Positions 1-5,249 of a stretch of DNA of 5,249 bases are shown in pieces. The notes beneath the pieces were generated by a model, which saw only the letters and a program-made list of their open reading frames with translations, was not told the origin of the DNA and did not search any database. The stretch spans positions 1 through 5,249 of the forward strand of contig QIMA01000388.1 of assembly GCA_003233535.1 (NCBI GenBank). Direction: 5' to 3'. Made by a program: the position numbers and the translations under genes. Numbering within the stretch: position 1 is the stretch's first letter; every line of letters starts with the position of its first letter. This DNA comes from Rhodanobacteraceae bacterium. Its GTDB lineage: Bacteria; Pseudomonadota; Gammaproteobacteria; Xanthomonadales; SZUA-5.

Positions 1-118
1 GATACCAAGTGTTCTCATTTTTATACCAGCTCACCGGCTCATCGAGATCAAAGGGCGCATCCAGGCTTAGCTTCAATTTGCCCTGGCCATCTGCGCCAGT
101 CGTTCTTGCCGATGCCAT
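1..118 (-). CDS. 5' end of an unidentified gene running off the left edge
   Basis: A third reading frame on the minus strand is open from an ATG at 118 to the window edge, giving 39 residues. The part beyond the neighbouring gene's stop reads like real protein (acidic and aromatic, with DAPFDLDEPVSWY followed by KNENTWY), so a gene probably continues to the left. The start is uncertain. The ATG at 118 overlaps the 343-residue gene by 46 nt and has no clear Shine-Dalgarno sequence. A TTG at 76 would give the classic 4-nt TTGA overlap and is preceded by AGGG four bases upstream. Either start implies translational coupling to the upstream gene and a shared operon. Too little protein is visible to name a family. 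Confidence 0.55.
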   Translation of the reverse strand, partial: MASARTTGADGQGKLKLSLDAPFDLDEPVSWYKNENTWY

Positions 119-1104
119 TCACGCTGTGGCATCTTGTTCAGGTCCATCCGCGACAGGCTGCGCAAGCGGCGCAGGCTGGCTTTGCTCTGGTCGGCCAACA
201 GCAACAGCCAGTGCAGCAGCCCCGGCACGCCGGTCAGCCGATCGTCCAATCCCATTTTGCGATAGGCCTTGATGGCCGTTTCCAAGCCGAGCAGCCAAAC
301 CAGATCCGGTTGCTGCAGGCAGCGCGTTGAGGCGTCAGCCGCCGTATCGAGATAGTCGCACTCAAAATCGTGCTGCTTAGCCCGGCCGCACAGCAGGGCG
401 TCGTCGAGCAATCGAGCGCTTTGTGCCAAATCGACTTGATCCTCACGATCCAAAGCGCTAAACCGGTCCCGCCATGCCGGCAGGCTGGAATCGGCGGTAT
501 CAATCGCGGCTGTGTAGCCTAACCAAACCCATTGGCGCCGCATGGCCGATGACAGGCCCTGGACCGCCGCCTCTGAATGGCCTGGCGGTAACAGCCAGTC
601 CAGCGCGCGCGACAGCAGATCGTCTTCGGGCAAGGTAGCCGAGTTGCGCTTAGGATCTGCCCCCGGCGCGCCGCTGATCAGCCAACAAAGGACCAGATCC
701 TGCCTGATGCCATAGCCGTAGGGGGACCAGTAGATGGGTCGCCGCGGCAGCGCTGCATCCAGGCGCGCCGTCGCCCACTCACGGGTTTGATCCTCCAGCA
801 ATACGACCCGACGCAGGGCTTGGCTTGCGCGCATCCGATTGCCTTTGAGCTCTACCCAGGCCGGGAGTGCGTCAGCACGGCGCTGCAGGACCGCCACCGC
901 CGGTGGTTTGCCTATGTCGGCTTTGAAAGGTCGCAGTCCAGTCCACTCAACGACGATATTCCGCAGCGTGCTGCCTTCCGGGTGTAAAGCTAGCAGGCGC
1001 AGCAAAACTTGGTCGCTGCTGCGGAGCTTTTTCCACTCGCCACGCTCGGCGTTGAGGTCAATTGCGGACATCGGCAACGGGCTAGCGAACAGGGGCGCTG
1101 ACAT
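73..1104 (-). CDS. Hypothetical protein, 343 aa, function unknown
   Basis: A long minus-strand frame of 343 codons ends in TGA at 73-75. Its composition is that of a soluble, helix-rich cytoplasmic protein: many Leu, Ala and Arg, regular Trp, no signal peptide and no membrane segment. I do not recognise the family. Residues about 29-95 (basic, with alternating hydrophobics, ending VELKGNRMRAS) could form a small winged-helix-like fold, but this is only an impression. A distinctive aromatic patch, YWSPYGYG at 125-132, would be a useful search seed. Residues 160-310 look mostly helical. The start could be ATG 1104 or the internal ATG at codon 12 (1071); neither has a good ribosome site, and an in-frame TGA lies 14 codons upstream of 1104. 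The next gene overlaps its 3' end, and repeat copy A lies about 50 nt upstream of its start. Confidence 0.75.
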   Translation of the reverse strand: MSAPLFASPLPMSAIDLNAERGEWKKLRSSDQVLLRLLALHPEGSTLRNIVVEWTGLRPFKADIGKPPAVAVLQRRADALPAWVELKGNRMRASQALRRVVLLEDQTREWATARLDAALPRRPIYWSPYGYGIRQDLVLCWLISGAPGADPKRNSATLPEDDLLSRALDWLLPPGHSEAAVQGLSSAMRRQWVWLGYTAAIDTADSSLPAWRDRFSALDREDQVDLAQSARLLDDALLCGRAKQHDFECDYLDTAADASTRCLQQPDLVWLLGLETAIKAYRKMGLDDRLTGVPGLLHWLLLLADQSKASLRRLRSLSRMDLNKMPQREWHRQERLAQMARAN

Positions 1105-1155
1105 TAGCGTGTAATGGCCGCATCGCCCAGCATTTGCGGTCGTTCAGATAGCATC

Positions 1156-1300
1156 GGCGATCTAACCCGGATGTTTCATGAACTCGCGCGATGATCGCGC
1201 AGGACATTGGTAGGCCAGTGGTTTTTCACAGTGTTTTTCCAAGAAAAGGGAGCGGTGTAGTGGTTCATACACCCGACTGAGGAAAAACCGCTGCGCGATC
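1156..1300 (+). repeat. Copy A of a dispersed structured repeat
   Basis: This non-coding stretch matches 5089-5224 in the same orientation. The core 1162-1300 aligns with 5103-5224 at about 110 of 118 positions, including an unbroken 33-nt identity (1195-1227) and a 31-nt identity (1249-1279). It contains a perfect short palindrome, GCGCGAT-G-ATCGCGC (1186-1200). It also has a 12-bp long-range stem (1216-1227 with 1282-1293, one G·U pair). An inner hairpin, GGTGTA/TACACC (1254-1259 with 1268-1273), has an 8-nt loop. Compared with copy B it carries 17 extra bases (1228-1248 against 4 bases) that look like a partial duplication of the left arm. GGCGATC at 1156-1162 and GCGATC at 1295-1300 mark its ends. 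It sits between the oxidoreductase stop and the 343-residue gene. It could be a MITE/REP-like element or a structured RNA. Confidence 0.85.
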
Positions 1301-1338
1301 CGATCTTCGCTGCCCGTTTCGCGCAGCACATGCGGCCA

Positions 1339-1366
1339 CCAGCGACGGGAAACCCCCGGCCGCTGG
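1339..1366 (-). terminator. Weak candidate terminator hairpin after the oxidoreductase
   Basis: Ten bases beyond the oxidoreductase stop there is an inverted repeat, CCAGCG/CGCTGG (1339-1344 with 1361-1366), with GGG/CCC pairing inside. Position and strand suit a transcription terminator. However, no T-run follows on the minus strand, so it is not a canonical intrinsic terminator. It may be a transcript-stabilising hairpin or chance in GC-rich DNA. Confidence 0.25.
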
Positions 1367-1375
1367 CTTTACTGC

Positions 1376-2389
1376 CTAGCCGCTCGCGACCTTGAGCACC
1401 AGCTTGCCGGTGTTCTCGCCCTTGAACAGCTTGAGCAGGGTCTCGGGGAAGTTCTCCAGGCCTTGCGAGATGTCTTCGCGCGACTTCAGCTTGCCTTCGC
1501 GCATCCAGCCGGCCATTGCGGTCATTGCCTCGGCGTAACGCGGCGCATAGTCGAACACCACCATGCCCTTCATCGATGCGCGATTGACCAGCAGCGCTAG
1601 GTAGTTGCTGGGGCCTTTGACCGGCGTGGTGTTGTTGTACTGCGAAATCGCGCCGCAAATCACGATTCGCGCATGCATGGCCAGATTCGACAGCGCGGCT
1701 TCCAGAATCTCGCCGCCAACGTTATCGAAGTAGATGTCGATGCCCTTGGGGCAGTGCTGGCGCAGCGCCTTTTTGACGTCTTCGGACTTGTAGTCGATCG
1801 CCGCATCGAAGCCCAGCTCTTCGGTGACGTAGCGACATTTGTCGGCACCACCGGCGATGCCGACGACGCGGCAACCCTTAATCTTGGCGATCTGACCGAC
1901 GACCTGACCCACCGCGCCGGCTGCACCGGAGACCACCACAGTGTCGCCAGATTTGAGCTCACCGACTTCCAAAATACCGAAATAAGCGGTCATTCCGGGC
2001 ATGCCCAGCGTGCCCAGGTAAACCGGCAGTGGCGCCAACTTGGGATCAACTTTGGTCAATCCCTTGCCGTTCGACACGGCGTAGTCCTGCACGCCGAGCA
2101 TGCCAACCACCGAGTCACCCTCGGCAAACTTAGGGTGGTTGGAGGCCACCACCATGCCGGCCACACCGGCGCGCATTACCTCACCAATACCGACGGGGGG
2201 AATGTAGGACTTGCCTTCATTCATCCAGCCGCGCATGGCTGGATCGAGAGACAGATACTCCGTGCGAATCAACACTTCGCCGTCACCGATTTCCGGCACT
2301 GGCGCCTCGACGAAATCGAAGTCGCTGCGTTTGACCATGCCCACCGGGCGCTGAGCCAGTTTGAACTGGCGATTGGTTGTTTCACTCAT
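1376..2389 (-). CDS. NADP-dependent oxidoreductase, MDR superfamily, CurA / LTB4 12-hydroxydehydrogenase-like
   Basis: This 337-residue protein is full length for the zinc-free medium-chain reductase group that includes bacterial curcumin reductase CurA and prostaglandin/leukotriene reductases. These cytoplasmic enzymes use NADPH to reduce the double bond of alpha,beta-unsaturated ketones and aldehydes. Visible signatures are the N-terminal LSLDPAMRGWM (47-57), the GMTAYFGIL segment (132-140) before the Rossmann fold, the dinucleotide-binding GAAGAVG (155-161), FDNVGG (221-226), the GAISQYN loop (246-252) and the C-terminal NTGKLVLKV. The zinc-ligand pattern of alcohol dehydrogenases is absent, as expected. 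The ATG at 2389 was chosen because the family begins here (NRQFKLAQRPVG) and GGAG lies seven bases upstream. The frame stays open further upstream, but that stretch is unlike the family. The physiological substrate cannot be read from sequence; a detoxification role is inferred. Confidence 0.93.
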   Translation of the reverse strand: MSETTNRQFKLAQRPVGMVKRSDFDFVEAPVPEIGDGEVLIRTEYLSLDPAMRGWMNEGKSYIPPVGIGEVMRAGVAGMVVASNHPKFAEGDSVVGMLGVQDYAVSNGKGLTKVDPKLAPLPVYLGTLGMPGMTAYFGILEVGELKSGDTVVVSGAAGAVGQVVGQIAKIKGCRVVGIAGGADKCRYVTEELGFDAAIDYKSEDVKKALRQHCPKGIDIYFDNVGGEILEAALSNLAMHARIVICGAISQYNNTTPVKGPSNYLALLVNRASMKGMVVFDYAPRYAEAMTAMAGWMREGKLKSREDISQGLENFPETLLKLFKGENTGKLVLKVASG

Positions 2390-2725
2390 GGTTTTGCTCC
2401 ATAGATTTCGGGCGGCAGCCGAGCGGCACCGTCGCAATGTCCAGCATGCCCGCAATTGCTGCCCGTATGTTGGACGAGCAACGGGCCGAGTGTCCGGCAA
2501 ACGATTCGCAGAACCATGGTCTCGCTGAGCGCGAGCTGCTAGCTCGCTGAAAGGCAATCCAGACAGGCGCTCGTCGAGATCTGCATCGGTCTGTGCGGCG
2601 GCCTGACCGGTGGGCGCCGGCCCCGCGTAGAGCTCGGCGACATCGAAGGCATTCCCACGGCTGCGCCCGCGCGGCAGGGTGGGCGAGGCGGACAAACGAG
2701 CGTAGTGATCAGTGGGATCGGCCAT
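2390..2725 (-). other. Stop-free, coding-like stretch in frame with the oxidoreductase; possible small or relic gene
   Basis: From an ATG at 2725 the minus strand stays open for 112 codons directly into the oxidoreductase frame. The first 65-70 codons look coding: varied residues, G/C-ending codons and few repeats (MADPTDHYARLSAS, then DVAELYAGPAP, then LDERLSGLPFSELAARAQ). The remaining 40 or so are Arg/Cys-rich and unlike protein. A frame shifted by one base over the distal half ends in a TGA that overlaps the oxidoreductase ATG as ATGA, which is typical of adjacent operon genes. This may be a small upstream gene with a frameshift (real or from sequencing), a decaying relic, or chance openness in GC-rich DNA. 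No convincing ribosome site precedes ATG 2725, and no homologue was recognised. Apart from this stretch, the 452-base gap up to 2841 shows only the putative protease promoter. Confidence 0.3.
2397..2400 (-). promoter_or_regulatory. Ribosome binding site deciding the oxidoreductase start
   Basis: GGAG on the minus strand, seven bases before ATG 2389. It supports this start over the much longer in-frame ORF that extends to 2773. Confidence 0.6.
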
Positions 2726-2802
2726 GCGGCGCTGTTTGTGACTCGGCGCGGGCACTGGCGACACACCAGCCACTTAGCACGCGCAACACACTTCGCGATG
2801 GC

Positions 2803-2808
2803 TATACT
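2803..2808 (+). promoter_or_regulatory. Putative -10 element for the protease-FHA pair
   Basis: TATACT matches the sigma-70 -10 consensus at 5 of 6 positions and lies 33 bases before the protease ATG, implying a leader of roughly 25-30 nt. No good -35 box sits at the usual 16-18 base spacing. The nearest, TTAGCA at 2774-2779, is too far away. The promoter may therefore be weak or activator-dependent. Confidence 0.35.
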
Positions 2809-2841
2809 CGGGTTCGTTCTTATCTGGATCTTTTCGCGCCG

Positions 2842-4083
2842 ATGCGCTTGTTCTTTCTGCTTCTGCTGATACTCGCCACCCCAGCCCTGGCCCAAGACTG
2901 GAGCACCGAGGAGGTCTTCTCGCGCTACAAGGCGGCCGTGGTGCAGGTTCGCATCATCGACGAAGTCGGCGGCGAGAAATCTTCGCTCGGCTCAGGTTTT
3001 TTCATTAGCGACGCCGGCGAAATAATCAGCAACTATCACGTGATCGCCGATTTGGTCGAACATCCGGGCAAGTATCGCGCCGAATACGTGCTCGACGACG
3101 GCAGCAGCGGCCCATTGGAGTTGCTCAACGTCGACGTGGTGCACGATTTATCGCTGCTGCGGGCAGCCGCCGTGCGCCGACCCTTTCTGGCGATTGAGAG
3201 CACTTTGCCGGCCAAGGGCGAACGCCTCTACGCCTTCGGCAACCCTTACGACCTGGGCATGACCATTATTGAGGGCACCTACAACGGCCTGCTCGAAAAA
3301 TCGCTATACGAGCGAATCCACTTCAGCGGCTCGATCAATCCGGGTATGAGTGGCGGACCCACCGTCGACCGCCAAGGCAACGTGATCGGCATTAACGTAG
3401 CCACCGCGGGCAATCAGGTCAGTTTCTTGGTTCCTGCCGGGTTCGTATTGTCGATGCTCAAGCGTGTGGCCGACGACAATGAATCGCTGCATGAGCGCAT
3501 TGGCAGCCAGCTGTTTGCGAACCAACAGCGCTATCTGGATGAACTCACTTCACAGGCTTTGGCGACAGCGACCCTGGGCAGTTACACCATTCCGGGCAAG
3601 TTAGGCGGCTACATCAACTGTTCTTCGCGTAGCGACCAGAGCGAGGAGCGCTTGGTCGATACGGTGGCCTACAGCTGCTACACCGACGAGAACATCTATC
3701 TGAGCGACCAGCTGTCCACCGGCGCCATTCGCATGGACCATACGCTGGTGAGCACCAAGGACCTGGGTCAACTGCGCTTTTGGGCGCTGATGGAAAGCAG
3801 TTTTGCGAAGTTCTACGGCGGCTTCAGCGGCAACGAAGACAACATGAGCAGCTTTCAATGCCAAACCGAAGCGGTTGATCGTGGCGATCTGCGTTTGAAG
3901 GTGGTTCTGTGCCTGCGCACTTACAAAAAATACCCTGGCCTGTATGACTTGATGCAGCGGCAAATTACCTTGAATCAGCCCCATCAAGCGCTGACCACAA
4001 CCCTAGTGCTAACGGGGGTGAGCATCGACCACGGACTACGCTTTGCTGAAGCCGTACTGGAGAGCGTGAAATGGAATCCGTAG
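2842..4083 (+). CDS. Secreted trypsin-like (S1-type) serine protease with unique C-terminal domain
   Basis: This 413-residue protein begins with a clear signal peptide (MRLFFLLLLILATPALA, probable cleavage after residue 17), so it should act in the periplasm or beyond. Residues about 22-210 form a chymotrypsin-fold protease of the Deg/HtrA-like type. The triad is intact: His66 in SNYHVIAD, Asp102 in VVHDLSLL and Ser170 in NPGMSGGP. No PDZ domain follows. Instead, residues about 215-413 form an unrecognised domain with four cysteines (260, 279, 340, 357) that could make two disulfides. Met at 2842 was preferred to an upstream start at 2593 because it opens the signal peptide, although no strong ribosome site precedes it (GGA lies 13 bases away). 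The end overlaps the FHA gene by 13 nt, suggesting translational coupling. The protease assignment is firm; its substrate is unknown. Confidence 0.9.
   Translation: MRLFFLLLLILATPALAQDWSTEEVFSRYKAAVVQVRIIDEVGGEKSSLGSGFFISDAGEIISNYHVIADLVEHPGKYRAEYVLDDGSSGPLELLNVDVVHDLSLLRAAAVRRPFLAIESTLPAKGERLYAFGNPYDLGMTIIEGTYNGLLEKSLYERIHFSGSINPGMSGGPTVDRQGNVIGINVATAGNQVSFLVPAGFVLSMLKRVADDNESLHERIGSQLFANQQRYLDELTSQALATATLGSYTIPGKLGGYINCSSRSDQSEERLVDTVAYSCYTDENIYLSDQLSTGAIRMDHTLVSTKDLGQLRFWALMESSFAKFYGGFSGNEDNMSSFQCQTEAVDRGDLRLKVVLCLRTYKKYPGLYDLMQRQITLNQPHQALTTTLVLTGVSIDHGLRFAEAVLESVKWNP
4059..4064 (+). promoter_or_regulatory. Ribosome binding site of the FHA gene
   Basis: GGAGAG lies inside the 3' end of the protease gene, six bases before ATG 4071. 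It fixes the start and explains translation across the 13-nt overlap. Confidence 0.65.
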
Positions 4084-5081
4084 AGGCGGCAAAGCAGCAG
4101 CCCGAGTCCAGCGAGGCCGTTCGAGACAATGCGGTGCTGGAAGTACACGAGCGCAGCGGCGCTCTGCGCGAGCGCGTGCGGATCAGCGGCGAAGTGTTGC
4201 GCATCGGTCGCGCCCTGGACAACGATTTGGTGCTGGAAGACCCCTACGTATGCGCGCACCACGCGCAGTTACGCTGGGGGGGCGACGGCTGGACGCTGGT
4301 GGACTTGAACAGCGTCAACGGTTTGCGCCTAGCCGATAGCCACCAGCGCTTAGACCGTATTGCCTTGTCCGGACCGACCGAGATCCGTGTCGGACACACC
4401 GCGCTGCGCTACCGCAGCTGTGACGAAACGATTGTCGGCGCGCTTAAAGATCCCACCGGCGGACGCTGGGCTACGCTGCTGCCGCGCATCCCGATGGCGC
4501 TGGGCACGGCCGCGCTGGCGGCGCTATTGATCGCCCTACAGCAACATCTTAATCAGGCTGAACACAGCGCCTGGCTACCGGCGATCGCCGGCTCGGTGAC
4601 TAGCGTATCGACTTTAGTGATCTGGGCCTTGGCCTGGGCCCTGGTCAACCGCGTGTTCGCGCACCGCCTTAACTATGCGGCGCATTTGAGTATTGGCGCG
4701 CTATGCATGATCGGCGCACTGTTGTTGAACACGCTGGTGGAGTACGCACTGTTCGCACTCAGCGGCGATGCTCTTGAGCAGGCGTTGGGTACGCTCAGTC
4801 TGTTCGGATTCCTGGCAGTTGCCCTGTGGGGACACCTGGGCGTGATTTCGCACGGCTCCGGCGTGCGTCGGGCGATCGTCGCGGTCAGCGTGAGCGTGCT
4901 GCTCTATCTGGTATTTACCTTGCCGCAGCAGGCGCGCGACGATTACCGCAGCAATCCGCAGTTCAGCGTCTTGCTCAAGCCACCAACTTTCCAACTTTCC
5001 AGCGGACTGAGCACCGACCACTTCTACACCCGCGCCGGGCAGCTAGCGGCAGAGGTAGATGCTGAAGCCGCTGAGGACTAA
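4071..5081 (+). CDS. FHA-domain membrane protein
   Basis: This 336-residue protein has two parts. Residues about 22-117 are a forkhead-associated (FHA) domain, a phosphothreonine-peptide-binding module. Its hallmarks are RIGR (44-47), NDLVLEDPYV (51-60), HHAQL (63-67) and LVDLNSVNG (76-84). Residues about 138-284 hold roughly five hydrophobic helices (about 138-157, 168-194, 204-229, 239-259, 265-284), followed by a polar tail of about 50 residues. With no signal peptide and a cytoplasmic FHA domain, an odd helix count puts the tail in the periplasm, the compartment of the protease encoded just upstream. The usual pThr-contacting Ser of the SRxH motif appears to be Cys61, while Arg47, Ser81 and Asn83 are kept. 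The membrane domain family is not recognised. A role in linking phosphorylation signals to envelope proteolysis is inferred from gene order. Confidence 0.88.
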   Translation: MESVEAAKQQPESSEAVRDNAVLEVHERSGALRERVRISGEVLRIGRALDNDLVLEDPYVCAHHAQLRWGGDGWTLVDLNSVNGLRLADSHQRLDRIALSGPTEIRVGHTALRYRSCDETIVGALKDPTGGRWATLLPRIPMALGTAALAALLIALQQHLNQAEHSAWLPAIAGSVTSVSTLVIWALAWALVNRVFAHRLNYAAHLSIGALCMIGALLLNTLVEYALFALSGDALEQALGTLSLFGFLAVALWGHLGVISHGSGVRRAIVAVSVSVLLYLVFTLPQQARDDYRSNPQFSVLLKPPTFQLSSGLSTDHFYTRAGQLAAEVDAEAAED

Positions 5082-5088
5082 ATTGCGC

Positions 5089-5224
5089 GGCGATCTTGGG
5101 CGCTAGCCCGGATATTTCATGAACTCGCGTGATGCTCGCGCAGGACATTGGTAGGCCAGTGGTTTTTCTGCAGGAGCGGTGTAGTGGTTCATACACCCGA
5201 CTGCAGAAAAATCGCTGGGCGATC
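5089..5224 (+). repeat. Copy B of the dispersed structured repeat
   Basis: This second copy starts 7 bases after the FHA stop and has the same orientation as copy A. The first hairpin is at 5127-5141 (six pairs including one G·U). The main stem pairs 5156-5173 with 5201-5218: 18 pairs including two G·U. Inside it is GGTGTA/TACACC (5178-5183 with 5192-5197) with loop GTGGTTCA. GGCGATC occurs at both ends (5089-5095 and 5218-5224). The similarity continues slightly as GGCGATCNNGGGC...CTAG (5089-5106 against 5218-5234), an imperfect direct repeat flanking the element. No ORF or transposase lies within it. As an element just past a gene end it could also act as a 3' stabiliser or terminator for the protease-FHA transcript. 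Its identity is open: REP/MITE-like element or structured RNA. Confidence 0.85.
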
Positions 5225-5249
5225 AAGGGCCTAGCGAGGGCGCGTGAAG

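Noticed and set aside
1254..1273. tRNA T-arm-like GGTTCATAC in the repeat's inner hairpin
   Set aside because: The rest of a cloverleaf is absent and the stem and loop do not fit: the loop has 8 bases, with T where the conserved A is expected.
1159..1300. Integron attC site, prompted by ATCTAAC at the left of copy A
   Set aside because: Copy B lacks the matching core (GCTAGCC), and no paired GTTRRRY core lies at the right end of either copy.
1176..1658. 160-residue minus-strand frame over the repeat and the oxidoreductase 3' end
   Set aside because: It runs out of frame through the reductase coding sequence and then through the non-coding repeat.
1673..2404. 243-residue plus-strand frame opposite the oxidoreductase
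   Set aside because: It is His-rich and lacks protein-like texture; it is the antisense shadow of a clearly conserved gene.
2390..2773. Oxidoreductase starting at the GTG at 2773 as a 465-residue fusion
   Set aside because: The family begins at the residues encoded from 2389, and a good ribosome site sits directly before that ATG.
2593..2841. Longer start for the protease at 2593
   Set aside because: The added 83 residues are Arg-rich and unlike protein, and they would bury the signal peptide that begins at 2842. The putative promoter also lies downstream of 2593.
5225..5249. 3' end of a minus-strand gene ending in TAG at 5231-5233
   Set aside because: Only five codons are visible, too few to support a gene.

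Overview
The window looks like chromosomal DNA from a high-GC bacterium (about 60% G+C by eye). A gammaproteobacterium or close relative is the best guess, based on codon choice, a CurA-type reductase, a periplasmic S1-type protease and a membrane FHA protein. This assignment is inferred from style, since no taxonomic marker gene is present. There are no rRNA or tRNA genes, CRISPR arrays, transposases or phage genes.

Layout. Positions 1-118 (minus strand) hold the first codons of a gene that runs off the left edge. It overlaps the end of a 343-residue minus-strand gene of unknown function (73-1104), so the two probably form an operon. Positions 1105-1375 are non-coding and contain copy A of a structured repeat (1156-1300). 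Next on the minus strand is a complete NADP-dependent oxidoreductase of the CurA / leukotriene B4 12-hydroxydehydrogenase-like MDR family (1376-2389). Its frame stays open for a further 112 codons upstream, with coding-like composition at the far end (2390-2725). This is either a relic or frameshifted small gene, or chance. A divergent promoter region follows. Then comes a plus-strand pair: a secreted trypsin-like serine protease with an unusual cysteine-bearing C-terminal half (2842-4083), and an FHA-domain protein with about five membrane helices (4071-5081). Their reading frames overlap by 13 nt. Downstream is copy B of the repeat (5089-5224), in the same orientation as copy A.

How it may work together. 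The protease has a signal peptide and an intact His/Asp/Ser triad, so it should act in the periplasm. The FHA protein is predicted to keep its phosphopeptide-binding domain in the cytoplasm and a short tail in the periplasm. The overlap and shared direction suggest a coupled unit linking envelope proteolysis to cytoplasmic Ser/Thr phosphorylation. The layout is seen in the sequence; the function is inferred.

The most unusual non-coding signal is the dispersed repeat. Two copies are about 93% identical over 118 aligned positions and lie 3.94 kb apart as direct repeats. Each folds into a short GC-rich hairpin followed by a long hairpin with an invariant inner stem-loop. Differences between the copies mostly preserve pairing through G·U pairs on the plus strand. 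They may be a non-autonomous mobile element, a REP-like palindromic element or a small structured RNA; the family was not recognised.
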